Source: Desulfosporosinus orientis DSM 765 | GTDB taxonomy: Bacteria; Bacillota; Desulfitobacteriia; Desulfitobacteriales; Desulfitobacteriaceae | DNA: 64,000 nucleotides | Assembly: GCF_000235605.1 (NCBI RefSeq) | Contig: NC_016584.1 | Location: 1,228,001-1,292,000 of the forward strand | Reading direction: 5' to 3' | Shown: piece by piece, positions 44,841 through 53,947 of the stretch | How positions within the stretch are numbered: the first letter of the stretch is position 1 | Layout: each line of letters starts with the position of its first letter | The notes under the pieces: model-generated | What the model was told of the DNA's origin: nothing | Databases searched by the model: none | What the model saw: the letters and a program-made list of their open reading frames with translations, nothing else | Translations under genes and position numbers: made by a program

Positions 44841-44903
44841 TTCTGACTATTCCTAATCAATTGGTTATCGCAAGGAAGCTTTAATTAGGAGTTGTCTAAA
44901 CTC

Positions 44904-45839
44904 CTAAAGAATTTGATAAAATGTGTTCTTAAAATATTCGTGAGTTTTATTAACAAAAACTAATTCTTCAGGTGAAAGATCCGGATTTTTGCTGGTTAAC
45001 ATTAAATGATACCAGGTGGGATCTTCAATAATTGGTATAGAAACAATGTCATTTGCATTTAGTAAACTCATTGGAAGCGGGCTCGATAGGTAGTAAGCTT
45101 TCCCTTTCTTTAGAAATGATAGACACTGATTGACCTGTGAAGAACTATATACAGGGTAGAATGGTATGTTGTTATATTCAAGTAAGTTTGAAATTAAACA
45201 TTCTGTCTCATTAGGGGGAGTGTGACATAGAAAGGGGAGGTTTTTTAATTCCTTTAGATTAATCTCTTTCCTATTAGCTAAATGCGAATTCGTAGAAGAA
45301 TAAAGGCTTATTCTTTCTCTATCTAACACATAAATATTATATTTATTAGAATGATTTTTAGTAAATTCATCTAAATTACTTGTTAAAACGGTTGTAATGC
45401 AAATATCTGAATTATTAAGGTCAATATTTTTATTTAAAAAACTTGGATATAACTCTATGAGAGAAATCCTAATATTACTAAAAGCATCAGTAACTGAATC
45501 TGATAATATAGCTGCAATTGGACTTAAAGGAATAGCAACAAAAATATTAATTTTACCATTTAATTTGTATAAATTACTAAGAGGTTGTGTTTTAAAACGC
45601 ATTCTGATTTTTTCATATTGATCGAGGATAGCTTTCACATCTGGATATATAGTTTCACCACTTGAAGTTAAGCTAACACCATTTCTCGTTCGGTCAAAAA
45701 GTATTGTGTTAAACTCAATTTCTAATTTTTTAATACATTTACTAATTGCTTGTTCAGAAGTGTGAAGTTTTTCAGCTGCTTTGCTCATAGACTTTAGGTC
45801 TGCTACCCAAAAAAAAGCCTCTAAAAATGATACTCGCAA
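44904..45839 (-). CDS. LysR-family transcriptional regulator
   Basis: It has 311 residues from a TTG start. N-terminal winged HTH (about 2-60: SFLEAFFWVADLKSMSKAAEKLHTSEQAISKCIKKLE) and a two-lobed effector domain (about 95-300). Divergent to a phosphodiesterase/MFS gene pair with 168 bases between start codons, the classic LysR arrangement, so it most likely controls that pair and itself in response to the transported compound. Confidence 0.93.
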   Translation of the reverse strand: MRVSFLEAFFWVADLKSMSKAAEKLHTSEQAISKCIKKLEIEFNTILFDRTRNGVSLTSSGETIYPDVKAILDQYEKIRMRFKTQPLSNLYKLNGKINIFVAIPLSPIAAILSDSVTDAFSNIRISLIELYPSFLNKNIDLNNSDICITTVLTSNLDEFTKNHSNKYNIYVLDRERISLYSSTNSHLANRKEINLKELKNLPFLCHTPPNETECLISNLLEYNNIPFYPVYSSSQVNQCLSFLKKGKAYYLSSPLPMSLLNANDIVSIPIIEDPTWYHLMLTSKNPDLSPEELVFVNKTHEYFKNTFYQIL

Positions 45840-45870
45840 AAGCTATACACTTCCTTTAAAAGGCCTAATT

Positions 45871-45894
45871 TCGATACAACCAAAAGTTGTTCGA
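45871..45894. promoter_or_regulatory. Candidate LysR operator
   Basis: Interrupted inverted repeat TCGATACAAC...GTTGTTCGA between the divergent genes, with a one-base offset in the left arm. It contains the T-N11-A type spacing expected for LysR sites. A TATACAAT -10-like box follows at once on the plus strand without a good -35, as for an activated promoter. Confidence 0.5.
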
Positions 45895-46007
45895 TTGAAT
45901 TATACAATAAAAACGGTTGTTTGTGAATATTTTTTTTAATGAATATAATAGAAAATGCTAATAGTTATTCAATTAACGAAAGTAAGAAAATTGAAAGAGG
46001 TGTAATA

Positions 46008-48017
46008 ATGAGAAAAGCACTAGGCAAAAAGATTCTAATTTTGGGTGTCGATGGAATGGATCCGAGTTTGACGAGAAAATTTGTGCAAAAAGGTTTAATG
46101 CCAAATGTCAAAAAAATAATTGATCAAGGGGCACAACGGGAAGATTTAACAATGTTAGGCGGGCAGCCTACGGGAACCCCCCCTATGTGGACTACTTTAG
46201 CAACGGGTGCTTACCCAGTCACTCATGGTATTACTTGTTTTCACAAACAATCTAAAGAAGATTTAGATGTTATGGAATATGCTTTAGATTCTAGGTTGTG
46301 TAAAGCTGAACAACTTTGGAATGTTTTTGCTGAAGCCGGTAAGAAAACATTAGTATGGCATTGGCCCGGAAGCGCTTGGCCCCCAAGCTCAGAAAGTCCT
46401 AATTTACATGTTGTTGACGGTACCAGTCCTGGTGCTCCCAATATGGCTTCTGCACAGGTGGAGGGTGAGCTGGTACTCGTTGCCAGTGAAAAGACTGAGG
46501 AAATTCATTTTCGGGCTAAAGCTGCCTCTGATGGAAATGTACCCTGTGTTATTACTGACTTAAAACCGAGTTCGGACTTTAAGCCCATGAGTGAAGAGGT
46601 AAAGTTACTTACTCAACGCCATTTGATTTTAAGCGAATCGGATGGTGAAATGGGGTTGTCTGATACACCGTTTGATGTGGTATTATCACCAATCAAAGAT
46701 GCTAAGGGATGGGTCGATGTACCAGAAGGTGCTAAAGAGTTTACAATACTACTCTCTGGTGGATTAATTAGGCGCCCAAGCTTAATTTTGAAAGACCCAA
46801 ATGGCGTTTACAGTAAAGTTGCTATTTATAAATCTAAAAAAGAAAAGACACCGATTGTCGTTTTAGAAAACGATGTATTTACCAGGGAAATAATTGATGA
46901 ATCAGTTAAAGATGATGTTAAATATTCTGTTAATCGCAACATGCGGGTTCTGGAAATTGCGGAAGATGGATCATATCTGAAAATGTGGATTTCTTCTGCA
47001 ATGAATATTGTAGAAGATAGTGTATGGTATCCAAAACATCTCTATAAATCGGTTACAGAAAATGTAGGATATCCACCGCCAACCTCAATGGTAGGTGGTG
47101 CTGACAAACAGTTAATCAGTAAATGCATGAAAGAGAATTGGGATTCTGCAAAAGACTGGCAAGCGGGTGCGATAAACCACTTAATTCAAAAAGAAGGCTA
47201 TGATGTTGTGTTTTCCCATTTCCATAATATTGATTTACAGTCGCATATGATTATTAAATATTTGAAGGACGGGCATGCCAATTTGCCAAAAGAAGAATAT
47301 GCAAAATTTGTTGAAGAAATCTATATTCAAACTGATGAATATATTGGGCAATTCATGCATCTGCTGGAAGAAGATTGGACGATATGTGTCATTTCTGACC
47401 ATGCTGCGGTTTGCCCTGAACATGGACCTCATTTCATTGGTGATATGCTTGGATTAAATGTTCGGGTAATGCAAGAATTAGGCTTTACTGCCCTTAAAAA
47501 AGATGAAGACGGTAATGAATTGCCTGAAATCGATTGGCAAAATACTAAAGCTATTGCGAACCGTGCAAATCATATTTACCTAAATATTAAGGGCCGAGAT
47601 AAACACGGTATTATTGATCCTAAAGATAAGTTTGAAGTAGAAGAAGAAATAATGACTGCTCTATATGGCTATAAAGATAAAAAGACAGGTCATCGAGTGA
47701 TTGCTATGGCATTGAGGAATAAAGATGCAGTTCTACTTGGTCTAGGTGGACCGGAAAGTGGAGATATCATCTATTGGACTGCTGAGGGATATAATTATGA
47801 CCACTTTGATTGCTTGTCAACAACGCGCGGTTATGGGGATACTTCTGTTTCGCCTATCTTTATCGGAGTTGGTCCTGGCTTAAAGAAAGGCTTTGCAACT
47901 GACCGAATTATTCGGCAAGTGGACTTTGCACCAACAATAGCAGTTATTGGTGGAGTTAGAATGCCGGCACAATGTGAAGGGGCTCCTGTTTACCAGATAC
48001 TGTCTGAAGAATATTAG
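46008..48017 (+). CDS. Alkaline phosphatase superfamily phosphodiesterase/nucleotide pyrophosphatase-like enzyme
   Basis: Start set at the ATG behind GAAAGAGGTG, 669 residues; an upstream ATG has no ribosome site. Type I phosphodiesterase fold: first metal Asp in ILGVDGMD, nucleophile Thr in TPPMWTT, NIDLQSHM, ISDHAA (Asp-His) and a final His in YDHFD. The middle (about 190-330) is an inserted beta-rich domain. No signal peptide, so it works in the cytoplasm, on a compound presumably imported by the MFS protein encoded next. A phosphodiester, phosphonate or sulfate ester substrate is possible. Confidence 0.88.
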   Translation: MRKALGKKILILGVDGMDPSLTRKFVQKGLMPNVKKIIDQGAQREDLTMLGGQPTGTPPMWTTLATGAYPVTHGITCFHKQSKEDLDVMEYALDSRLCKAEQLWNVFAEAGKKTLVWHWPGSAWPPSSESPNLHVVDGTSPGAPNMASAQVEGELVLVASEKTEEIHFRAKAASDGNVPCVITDLKPSSDFKPMSEEVKLLTQRHLILSESDGEMGLSDTPFDVVLSPIKDAKGWVDVPEGAKEFTILLSGGLIRRPSLILKDPNGVYSKVAIYKSKKEKTPIVVLENDVFTREIIDESVKDDVKYSVNRNMRVLEIAEDGSYLKMWISSAMNIVEDSVWYPKHLYKSVTENVGYPPPTSMVGGADKQLISKCMKENWDSAKDWQAGAINHLIQKEGYDVVFSHFHNIDLQSHMIIKYLKDGHANLPKEEYAKFVEEIYIQTDEYIGQFMHLLEEDWTICVISDHAAVCPEHGPHFIGDMLGLNVRVMQELGFTALKKDEDGNELPEIDWQNTKAIANRANHIYLNIKGRDKHGIIDPKDKFEVEEEIMTALYGYKDKKTGHRVIAMALRNKDAVLLGLGGPESGDIIYWTAEGYNYDHFDCLSTTRGYGDTSVSPIFIGVGPGLKKGFATDRIIRQVDFAPTIAVIGGVRMPAQCEGAPVYQILSEEY

Positions 48018-48034
48018 TTCTGAAATCAATGGGA

Positions 48035-48068
48035 GTATCGGAGAGATTTAATAACTTCTCTCCGATAC
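48035..48068 (+). other. Intercistronic hairpin
   Basis: Perfect 12-bp stem GTATCGGAGAGA/TCTCTCCGATAC with a 10-base loop and no T run, between the phosphodiesterase and MFS genes; likely an mRNA stability or partial-termination element. Confidence 0.6.
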
Positions 48069-48227
48069 AATCCATTGCCAATGAATATAATTTGAGACCA
48101 AAATTGATATATCTAGTCGAAAATGGCTTCTTCATCGTATGGCAGCTTTTTCCTTAACTTCTCTTTGTGAATAAAAAAATTTGCACAAAAGAATTTCAAA
48201 AATTAATTTGAAGGAGGAATACTTAGT

Positions 48228-49592
48228 ATGTCAGGCAACTCTAAAGGAACGAAGACATTCTTTGATGGGCATCCAATAGGTTCGGCGCATAAAAGATTTC
48301 TGATTATAGCGTCTCTCGCTTATGTTTTTGACCAAATGAACGTAATTAACTTCGGTTTTATAGGTCCAATTTTGATGAAGAACTATGGTTGGACAATGCA
48401 ACAATTTGCTAATGTAAACTCATTTAATATGCTTGGCATGTTCATCGGAGCTTTATTTGGAGGATGGCTTGCTGATAAAATCGGGCGGAAAAAAGGACTA
48501 TTGACATGTATTTTGATTTTTTCCTTATCTTCATTAGCAAACGCTGCATTTACAAATTATAATATCTTTTTGATTATGCGCACTATTACCGGATTCGGAA
48601 CTATAGGAATGGTTACAATAGCTATGGCTTATATATCAGAAATGATGCCGTCAGAATCAAGAGGTAAGTATCAAGCTTTAAGTATAGCCGTTGGAGTATG
48701 CGGAATGCCGATAAGTGCAATTCTGGCTAAAGTGGTTATTCCTCTTTCATATAATTCCTGGAGATCTGTCTTTGTTCTAGGTGGGTTAGGCTTAGTAATA
48801 ACAGTGGTTGGTTCCTTTTGGCTAAAAGAATCCCCACGCTGGTTAGTTGCGAAAGGTCGCTTGGATGAAGCAGCAAAAGTATTAAATGAAATAGTACCTG
48901 ATGCACAACTTCCATTAAATGCTGTTGAGTTAGCCAAGAGTAATAATTCAGGCTATATAGAGACGTTTAGAGTTATGTTTAGTAGCGCTTATGGTAAAAG
49001 AACTGCAACATTATTTATAGTTGTTTTTGGTGCTACACTTGGATCTTTCTATTTATCAAATTTCTATCCGTCTATTCATGCTCAAATGGGATTTTCGCAG
49101 GCGGTTGTCCTTAATCTTGCGATATACCAATTATTTTTGAATCCAGTGGGTGATTATTTAGTATCATTTATTTCTGACAATGGTGGAAGAAAAACTCCGA
49201 TTACTGTTATTTTCTCGATTTTCGGGTGCTTATTTATAATTCAAGGCTTATGTAGTACTGTTTTATCAATCTCAATTATGCTCTTACTTAAAGGGTTATT
49301 TGTTTCAGCAGCAATGACCATAACTTGGACTTACTTGGCTGAATCTTATCCAACACATATCAGAACCACTGCAAGTGGTATATTGTTCGGTTCAGGAAGG
49401 TTAGCTGCAAGTTTTCTCTTATTTACAGTACCCGTAGTTTATGAATCTTATGGCTACTTTGGTGTGAATTTAGTTAATGGGTTAATTTATATAATTCCAG
49501 GCATAGTAGTCCTATTTATTGGAGATAGCACTGCAAAAGTTTCTTTGGAAGAATTGAGTCCATCAATATCTATGAAAGAAACGTCTATCTAA
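48228..49592 (+). CDS. MFS transporter
   Basis: It has 454 residues with 12 helices. Loop 2-3 GGWLADKIGRKKG (the G-x3-D-x2-GRR/K signature), central-loop ESPRWLVAKGRLDEA and C-terminal FRSTASG-like RTTASGILFGSGR place it near the aromatic acid/sugar porter branch. RBS AAGGAGGAA. Forms a unit with the phosphodiesterase under the divergent LysR regulator. Substrate unknown; an organic acid or phosphoester is suggested by context. Confidence 0.9.
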   Translation: MSGNSKGTKTFFDGHPIGSAHKRFLIIASLAYVFDQMNVINFGFIGPILMKNYGWTMQQFANVNSFNMLGMFIGALFGGWLADKIGRKKGLLTCILIFSLSSLANAAFTNYNIFLIMRTITGFGTIGMVTIAMAYISEMMPSESRGKYQALSIAVGVCGMPISAILAKVVIPLSYNSWRSVFVLGGLGLVITVVGSFWLKESPRWLVAKGRLDEAAKVLNEIVPDAQLPLNAVELAKSNNSGYIETFRVMFSSAYGKRTATLFIVVFGATLGSFYLSNFYPSIHAQMGFSQAVVLNLAIYQLFLNPVGDYLVSFISDNGGRKTPITVIFSIFGCLFIIQGLCSTVLSISIMLLLKGLFVSAAMTITWTYLAESYPTHIRTTASGILFGSGRLAASFLLFTVPVVYESYGYFGVNLVNGLIYIIPGIVVLFIGDSTAKVSLEELSPSISMKETSI

Positions 49593-49663
49593 ATAAAGAT
49601 ATAACTAAGTAAAATTTTTAAGGGTTTGTTTTTATTAATAAGTTTCATTCTTGAGTTTTGCAT

Positions 49664-49697
49664 GGGAATTAAGAGAGTCTGTATACTCTTAATTCCC
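49664..49697 (+). terminator. Hairpin after the MFS gene
   Basis: Perfect 12-bp stem GGGAATTAAGAG/CTCTTAATTCCC, 10-base loop; no T run. Confidence 0.5.
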
Positions 49698-49844
49698 AAA
49701 ATCAGTTTCTTCAATGTTATAAGAATTTTCAATGCTGTGTTCGTGAGAACCATCTAAAAAACATCCGACTTAATAAAATTGGTGTGATAATTGTAATTTA
49801 ATCTAGTTTACGTCTAAAAATATAGAGTTTTTGAGGAGGATAAT

Positions 49845-50174
49845 ATGTCATTAAAACAGTTAAACCCGAGTGGCTTTGAGGAGAAAATTTATGATATGGG
49901 AGAAGCATGTTTAGTTGTTTTTTCCCGGAAAAGCTGTCATGTTTGTAAGGAAGTTGTTCCTACAGTTGAGGAATTACAGACTAAGTACGAGGGTAAATTT
50001 GGCTTTTATTATGTAGATGTTGAGGAGAACAAAGCACTTTATCAATCTTTTTCTCTGAAAGGAGTTCCTCAGATTCTGTTTTTCAAAGATGGAGAGTATC
50101 AAGGGAAGCTCTCGGGTAAAGTTGAGGAAGAACAAATCGAAGAAAAGATTGAAGAAAATCTTACGGAACAGTAA
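49845..50174 (+). CDS. Thioredoxin with CHVC active site
   Basis: It has 109 residues, the normal thioredoxin length. The active site is Cys31-His-Val-Cys34 in place of CGPC, which should raise the redox potential or change partner choice. The cis-proline is kept in GVPQILFFKDG. RBS GAGGAGGA. The reductase gene follows after 32 bases, so they are a pair. The W of the usual WCGPC is Ser-Cys here (RKSCHVC). Confidence 0.9.
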   Translation: MSLKQLNPSGFEEKIYDMGEACLVVFSRKSCHVCKEVVPTVEELQTKYEGKFGFYYVDVEENKALYQSFSLKGVPQILFFKDGEYQGKLSGKVEEEQIEEKIEENLTEQ

Positions 50175-50206
50175 TTTCTAATTCGAAGTGAGAGGAATAC
50201 GGCGAG

Positions 50207-51424
50207 ATGAATAACGCATATGACCTAATCGTTATCGGTGGTGGTCCGGCAGGACTGACTGCATCAATCTATGGAGGCAGAGCGAAGTTAAAGACGCTGG
50301 TCATCAATAAGGGAACGATGGGGGGGTTAGTCAACACCACACGAGAAATAGTCAATTATCCTGGATATGGGCAAATTAGTGGTGAAGCTCTCATGAAAGA
50401 TTTCAAAAAGCACGCAGAACTCTTTGATGTTGAGTTTTTACGGGATGAAGTCATTAGTACTGACTTTTCACAGCAAGATAAAATAATCCACACTAAAAAA
50501 GGTAAGATATATTCGGCCAAAGCGGTTATTATCGGCTGCGGCAGTGAGCCGAGACTTCTGAATATTCCCGGTGAAATAAGATTGAGAGGCAGCGGTGTTG
50601 CCTATTGTGCCACGTGTGATGCAGAGTTTTTTGAAGGCGAGGACGTTGTCGTAGTCGGCAGTGGAGATCAGGCCATTGAAGAAGGTATGTACATCACAAA
50701 GTTTGCACGGAAAGTTACCGTGATTGTGCTCCATGATGAAGGTACTCTTGATTGCAATAAACTGAGTGCTGAAAGAGCGTTTCAAAATGAAAAAATGGAG
50801 TTTGTCTGGAACTCTACAATTGAAGAAGTCTTAGGCCAAAATAATGTTGAAGGGGTTAAGATTAAAAACTTAAAAACAGGGAGTTCTACTGAGCTTGCTT
50901 GTCAGGGTGTTTTTTTCTTTGTGGGCATGGTTCCTTCGACACGGTTTCTTAAAGAAAGCGGTATTGAGATGGATAAAAGGGGATATATTCCAGTCAATGA
51001 ATTGATGGAGACGAACCTTGAAGGAGTTTATGCAGCCGGAGATAACCGCATCAAGTATCTACGACAAATCGTATCAGCAGCAGGAGATGGAGCAACGGCA
51101 GCGGTAGCCGCCGAACGTTATATTGAAGAACTAAATGCTTTTAATAGAAACGTTCTGCAAAGTGAGAAGAAAGTTTTACTACTTTTCTTCAATGCCTTAG
51201 ATACTGAGAGCTTGGAATTCAGCACTCTTTTGGAAGAAGTAAACCAAGATTTATCAGGACTCTACAAAGTTGTGAAAGTCGATATGGCCACTAAGAAAAA
51301 CTTAGCTAAGAATTATGGGATCGAAAAGGCATCATCAGTTGTGCTCTTGGATAAGGGACAAGAAGTTAAAAGATTGGTATGTTCCATAGATAAGGAAAAT
51401 TTAAAATCACAGCTCAATAGCTAG
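50207..51424 (+). CDS. Thioredoxin reductase-like flavoprotein with extra thioredoxin-fold C-terminus
   Basis: It has 405 residues; ordinary TrxB is about 310. FAD site GGGPAG (11-16), redox pair C134-A-T-C137 in VAYCATCDAEFF, pyridine-nucleotide site GSGDQAIEEG (151-160). The HRRxxxR motif that holds the NADPH phosphate is absent: the segment reads VIVLHDEGTL. So the donor may be NADH or ferredoxin. Residues about 315-405 look like a cysteine-free thioredoxin-like domain (KVLLLFFNALD...KVVKVDMATKKNLAKNYGI). It would reduce the CHVC thioredoxin encoded before it. Confidence 0.9.
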   Translation: MNNAYDLIVIGGGPAGLTASIYGGRAKLKTLVINKGTMGGLVNTTREIVNYPGYGQISGEALMKDFKKHAELFDVEFLRDEVISTDFSQQDKIIHTKKGKIYSAKAVIIGCGSEPRLLNIPGEIRLRGSGVAYCATCDAEFFEGEDVVVVGSGDQAIEEGMYITKFARKVTVIVLHDEGTLDCNKLSAERAFQNEKMEFVWNSTIEEVLGQNNVEGVKIKNLKTGSSTELACQGVFFFVGMVPSTRFLKESGIEMDKRGYIPVNELMETNLEGVYAAGDNRIKYLRQIVSAAGDGATAAVAAERYIEELNAFNRNVLQSEKKVLLLFFNALDTESLEFSTLLEEVNQDLSGLYKVVKVDMATKKNLAKNYGIEKASSVVLLDKGQEVKRLVCSIDKENLKSQLNS

Positions 51425-51432
51425 TTCTATTC

Positions 51433-51473
51433 AAAAGGGGCGCCATAGAAACTAATTATGGTTGCTCCTTTTC
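51433..51473 (+). terminator. Terminator after the thioredoxin reductase gene
   Basis: AAAAGGGGC and CCATA pair with TATGG and GCTCCTTTT around a small loop, ending TTTTCTT. The following 240 bases hold no gene I can support. Confidence 0.7.
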
Positions 51474-51712
51474 TTATACATTCAATTTTAGAGAGTGTAG
51501 TGTGTACACTAATTTGCGCAAATGTTCCAGAACCAAGTATCTAGCGTCTTTTGTTCTAAGAAAGGTATGACTTTTGTAAAAACAGCATTTTACGCTTTTA
51601 GAATTATTAGTGGCATTGTAATTTTGATTACAAAATGATTCTTCTAGATAATATATACTTTTGCTCATAAGCTAACCGATCAAAGAATTAGAGATTTAAG
51701 GATGTAGAATGA

Positions 51713-52102
51713 AATATCAGTAGCTATGGATTAGGCAGTACCACCACCAGCGGATTGGCAAATACCATCATGTCAGCTATGGCTGCCGGTTATATTGGCA
51801 TTTATTTTATTGGAAACTTGCCTGCAGTATTTGTTGCAGGAGCTTGTTGAGGGTATGCTTTAGCGACAATAATGCCTACATCATTATATAAGGCTGCATC
51901 TGTTGCGGAGCACAATCGTTCAGCGACAGCGGTTGCTATGGTTTATGCTTCGTCGAATATTGGAAGTTTCCTTTCTCCTGTCATCATAAGTTGGATTATT
52001 ATAGCATTTGGCCGGGAGAATGTTGCTTCCAAGTTTTTCTTTGGCATAGTTATCCTTTCTTTGCTGGCAGTTACAACGGCTATTGAGGCAGCATCGGACT
52101 AA
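51713..52102 (+). pseudogene. C-terminal remnant of an MFS transporter
   Basis: The frame has no start and begins after a stop. It reads as the last four or five helices of an MFS carrier (YGLGSTTTSGLANTIMSAMAAG, then LPAVFVAGAC-stop-GYALATIMPTSLYKAA and NIGSFLSPVIISWII). One in-frame TGA interrupts it. The N-terminal two thirds are gone. It overlaps nothing and ends 82 bases before the lipoamide dehydrogenase start. Confidence 0.75.
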
Positions 52103-52184
52103 AAAGAGGGACGAAGAGTTGTTTGCTGAACCAAGGAAAGATAGGAAGTACTATAAACTAAACTATTACGAGGAGGACATAAGA

Positions 52185-53558
52185 TTGTATGATGCTGTAA
52201 TAATCGGGGGAGGACCCGGAGGATATGTTTCAGCGATTCGAATAGCTCAATTGGGCGGTAAGGTTGCATTAGTTGAAAAGGATAATTTAGGAGGAACTTG
52301 TTTAAACAGAGGCTGTATCCCCACGAAAAGCCTGGTGGCCGCTGCAGAAAAACTAATGGCGGTTTTGAAGGCAGAGGAGTTTGGCATAGAGGTTGGCAAG
52401 CCTGTTATCAACTTTTCAGCAATTCAAGTCAAAAAAGCGGAAGTTGTGGAGACTTTAGTCAAGGGCATTGACTTTCTGATGCGGAAAAACAAAATCGATC
52501 TCATTAAGGGCAAAGCCATGATTAAAGATTCTGCCCTTGTCCAAGTGAATACAGGCAGTGATATTCGGGAATTAGCCTGTACAAACATTATTATTGCCAC
52601 AGGCTCCAGTCCTGCAATGATTAAAGCTTTAGGGTACAACGGCAGTACTATCATAACCAGTGAAGAGGCCTTAATGCTGAAGGAAGTTCCGGAAAGCTTA
52701 ATTATTATCGGTGCCGGTGTTATTGGGTGTGAGTTTGCTCATATCTATGGTACTTTGGGATCAAAAATAACCATGGTCGAGTCAGCCCCCAGCATCTTAC
52801 CCTTGTTGGATAAGGATCTCAGCAAACGTTTACAAATGATGCTCAAGAAGAAAAATGTCAGCATCAAAACAAAAGTCATGATTCAAAGTATGCAAGAGAC
52901 CGCCGAAGGTGTGGTGGCTAGGTTAGAAAGCGGGGAGACCCTATCTGCCCAAAAAGCTCTGATATCCATTGGCAGAAGTTTAAACACCCAGGAATTAGGC
53001 TTGGAAGATCTAGGGGTAGCTTTGGGAGCAAAAGGAGAAATCATTGTTTCGGATCAAATGAAAACAAATGTTCCAGGTGTTTATGCTATTGGTGACGTGG
53101 TTAATAAATATCAGCTGGCTCATGTTGCTTCGGCTCAAGGGATTATCGCTGCCGAGAATATTATGGGACAGGAGACCGTGATGGACTATACAGCCGTTCC
53201 CAGTTGTATATTTACTCATCCGGAACTGGCGTCTGTCGGTATTACGGAACAGATGGCGAAAGAAAAAGAAATGCCCATAACGGTAGGGAAGTTTAACTTC
53301 ATGGCCAACGGCAAAGCCTTAAGCATGGGAGAACCGGAGGGGCTGGTAAAAATTATCGCTCACCGGGAAAGCGATGTTGTTTTAGGTGTGCATATTATAG
53401 GACCTCATGCTTCGGATATGATTGGAGAAGCTACCTTAGCGGTTAAAAAAAGCATGACAGCCAAAGATTTGGCGGCAACCATTCACGCTCACCCTACCTT
53501 AACGGAGGCAATCATGGAAGCTGCAGAAAATGTTCATGGCTTAAGCATTCATGGCTAA
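52185..53558 (+). CDS. lpdA: Dihydrolipoamide dehydrogenase
   Basis: TTG start behind AGGAGGA, giving 457 residues; the longer frame reads through the MFS remnant's tail and is unlikely. FAD site GGGPGGY, disulfide in GGTCLNRGCIPTKS, NAD site GAGVIGCEFA, second FAD motif AIGDV and the C-terminal HAHPTLTEAIMEA His-Glu pair. All residues for lipoyl reoxidation are present. No 2-oxoacid dehydrogenase or glycine cleavage P/T genes are near; the obvious lipoyl partner in the window is the GcvH-like protein 4.4 kb on. Confidence 0.94.
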   Translation: MYDAVIIGGGPGGYVSAIRIAQLGGKVALVEKDNLGGTCLNRGCIPTKSLVAAAEKLMAVLKAEEFGIEVGKPVINFSAIQVKKAEVVETLVKGIDFLMRKNKIDLIKGKAMIKDSALVQVNTGSDIRELACTNIIIATGSSPAMIKALGYNGSTIITSEEALMLKEVPESLIIIGAGVIGCEFAHIYGTLGSKITMVESAPSILPLLDKDLSKRLQMMLKKKNVSIKTKVMIQSMQETAEGVVARLESGETLSAQKALISIGRSLNTQELGLEDLGVALGAKGEIIVSDQMKTNVPGVYAIGDVVNKYQLAHVASAQGIIAAENIMGQETVMDYTAVPSCIFTHPELASVGITEQMAKEKEMPITVGKFNFMANGKALSMGEPEGLVKIIAHRESDVVLGVHIIGPHASDMIGEATLAVKKSMTAKDLAATIHAHPTLTEAIMEAAENVHGLSIHG

Positions 53559-53661
53559 TCTGCTTTCGAATTTTGCGAGGGTGGAACGGTAATTATCAGC
53601 TATTGAGGGCAATAATGTCAATTATTCTGTTTTATACTGATATTTTTACATTTAATGACTT

Positions 53662-53699
53662 AAGACCTAGCTTTTCAGCGGAAAGCGAGGTCTTTTTTT
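53662..53699 (+). terminator. Terminator after lipoamide dehydrogenase
   Basis: AAGACCT-GCTTT arms pair with AAAGC-AGGTCTT (one mismatch), followed by T7. Confidence 0.9.
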
Positions 53700-53736
53700 G
53701 ACCGAAAATGTTGAATTGAGAAAAATTATTCATGGT

Positions 53737-53788
53737 TTGTAACTAAGGTTACAATCTTTTGAGCGCTTATATTGTATATTTCTATTAT
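53737..53788 (+). promoter_or_regulatory. Crp/Fnr-type box and promoter of the arylsulfotransferase gene
   Basis: Perfect palindrome TTGTAAC-TAAG-GTTACAA (a TGTAA-N6-TTACA Crp-like site) followed four bases later by TTGAGC, 18 bases, TATTAT. The site centre falls near -50 relative to the expected start, suitable for activation. The CprK-like regulator encoded 3 kb downstream is the natural candidate. The rest of the 389-base gap is leader sequence without a gene. Confidence 0.6.
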
Positions 53789-53947
53789 AGCTATTAAAAA
53801 ACTTACGATAAGATGGTTCGATATTCCAGAAGAGAAAAGGGGTTGATCAGAAAAAAATTTGCCAAGGATGCGTAATGTTTCACAATACCTTAAATGTGAA
53901 AATGACGACAAGAACTATCAGTATGTAATTTAAGGAGGATAAAAATT

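Noticed and set aside
49780-49795. TGGTGTGATAATTGTA upstream of the thioredoxin gene as a sigma-54 promoter
   Set aside because: Spacing fits but the -12 box is GT and the -24 box is weak, and no activator-type repeat stands upstream; likely chance.
51474-51668. 64-codon minus-strand frame with several Cys and basic residues
   Set aside because: No ribosome site before its ATG, no recognisable domain, and it begins and ends in the flanks of a terminator and a pseudogene; kept out as probably non-coding.
51848-51850. In-frame TGA in the MFS remnant as a selenocysteine codon
   Set aside because: MFS carriers are not selenoproteins, the gene is truncated and lacks a start, so a nonsense mutation is simpler.
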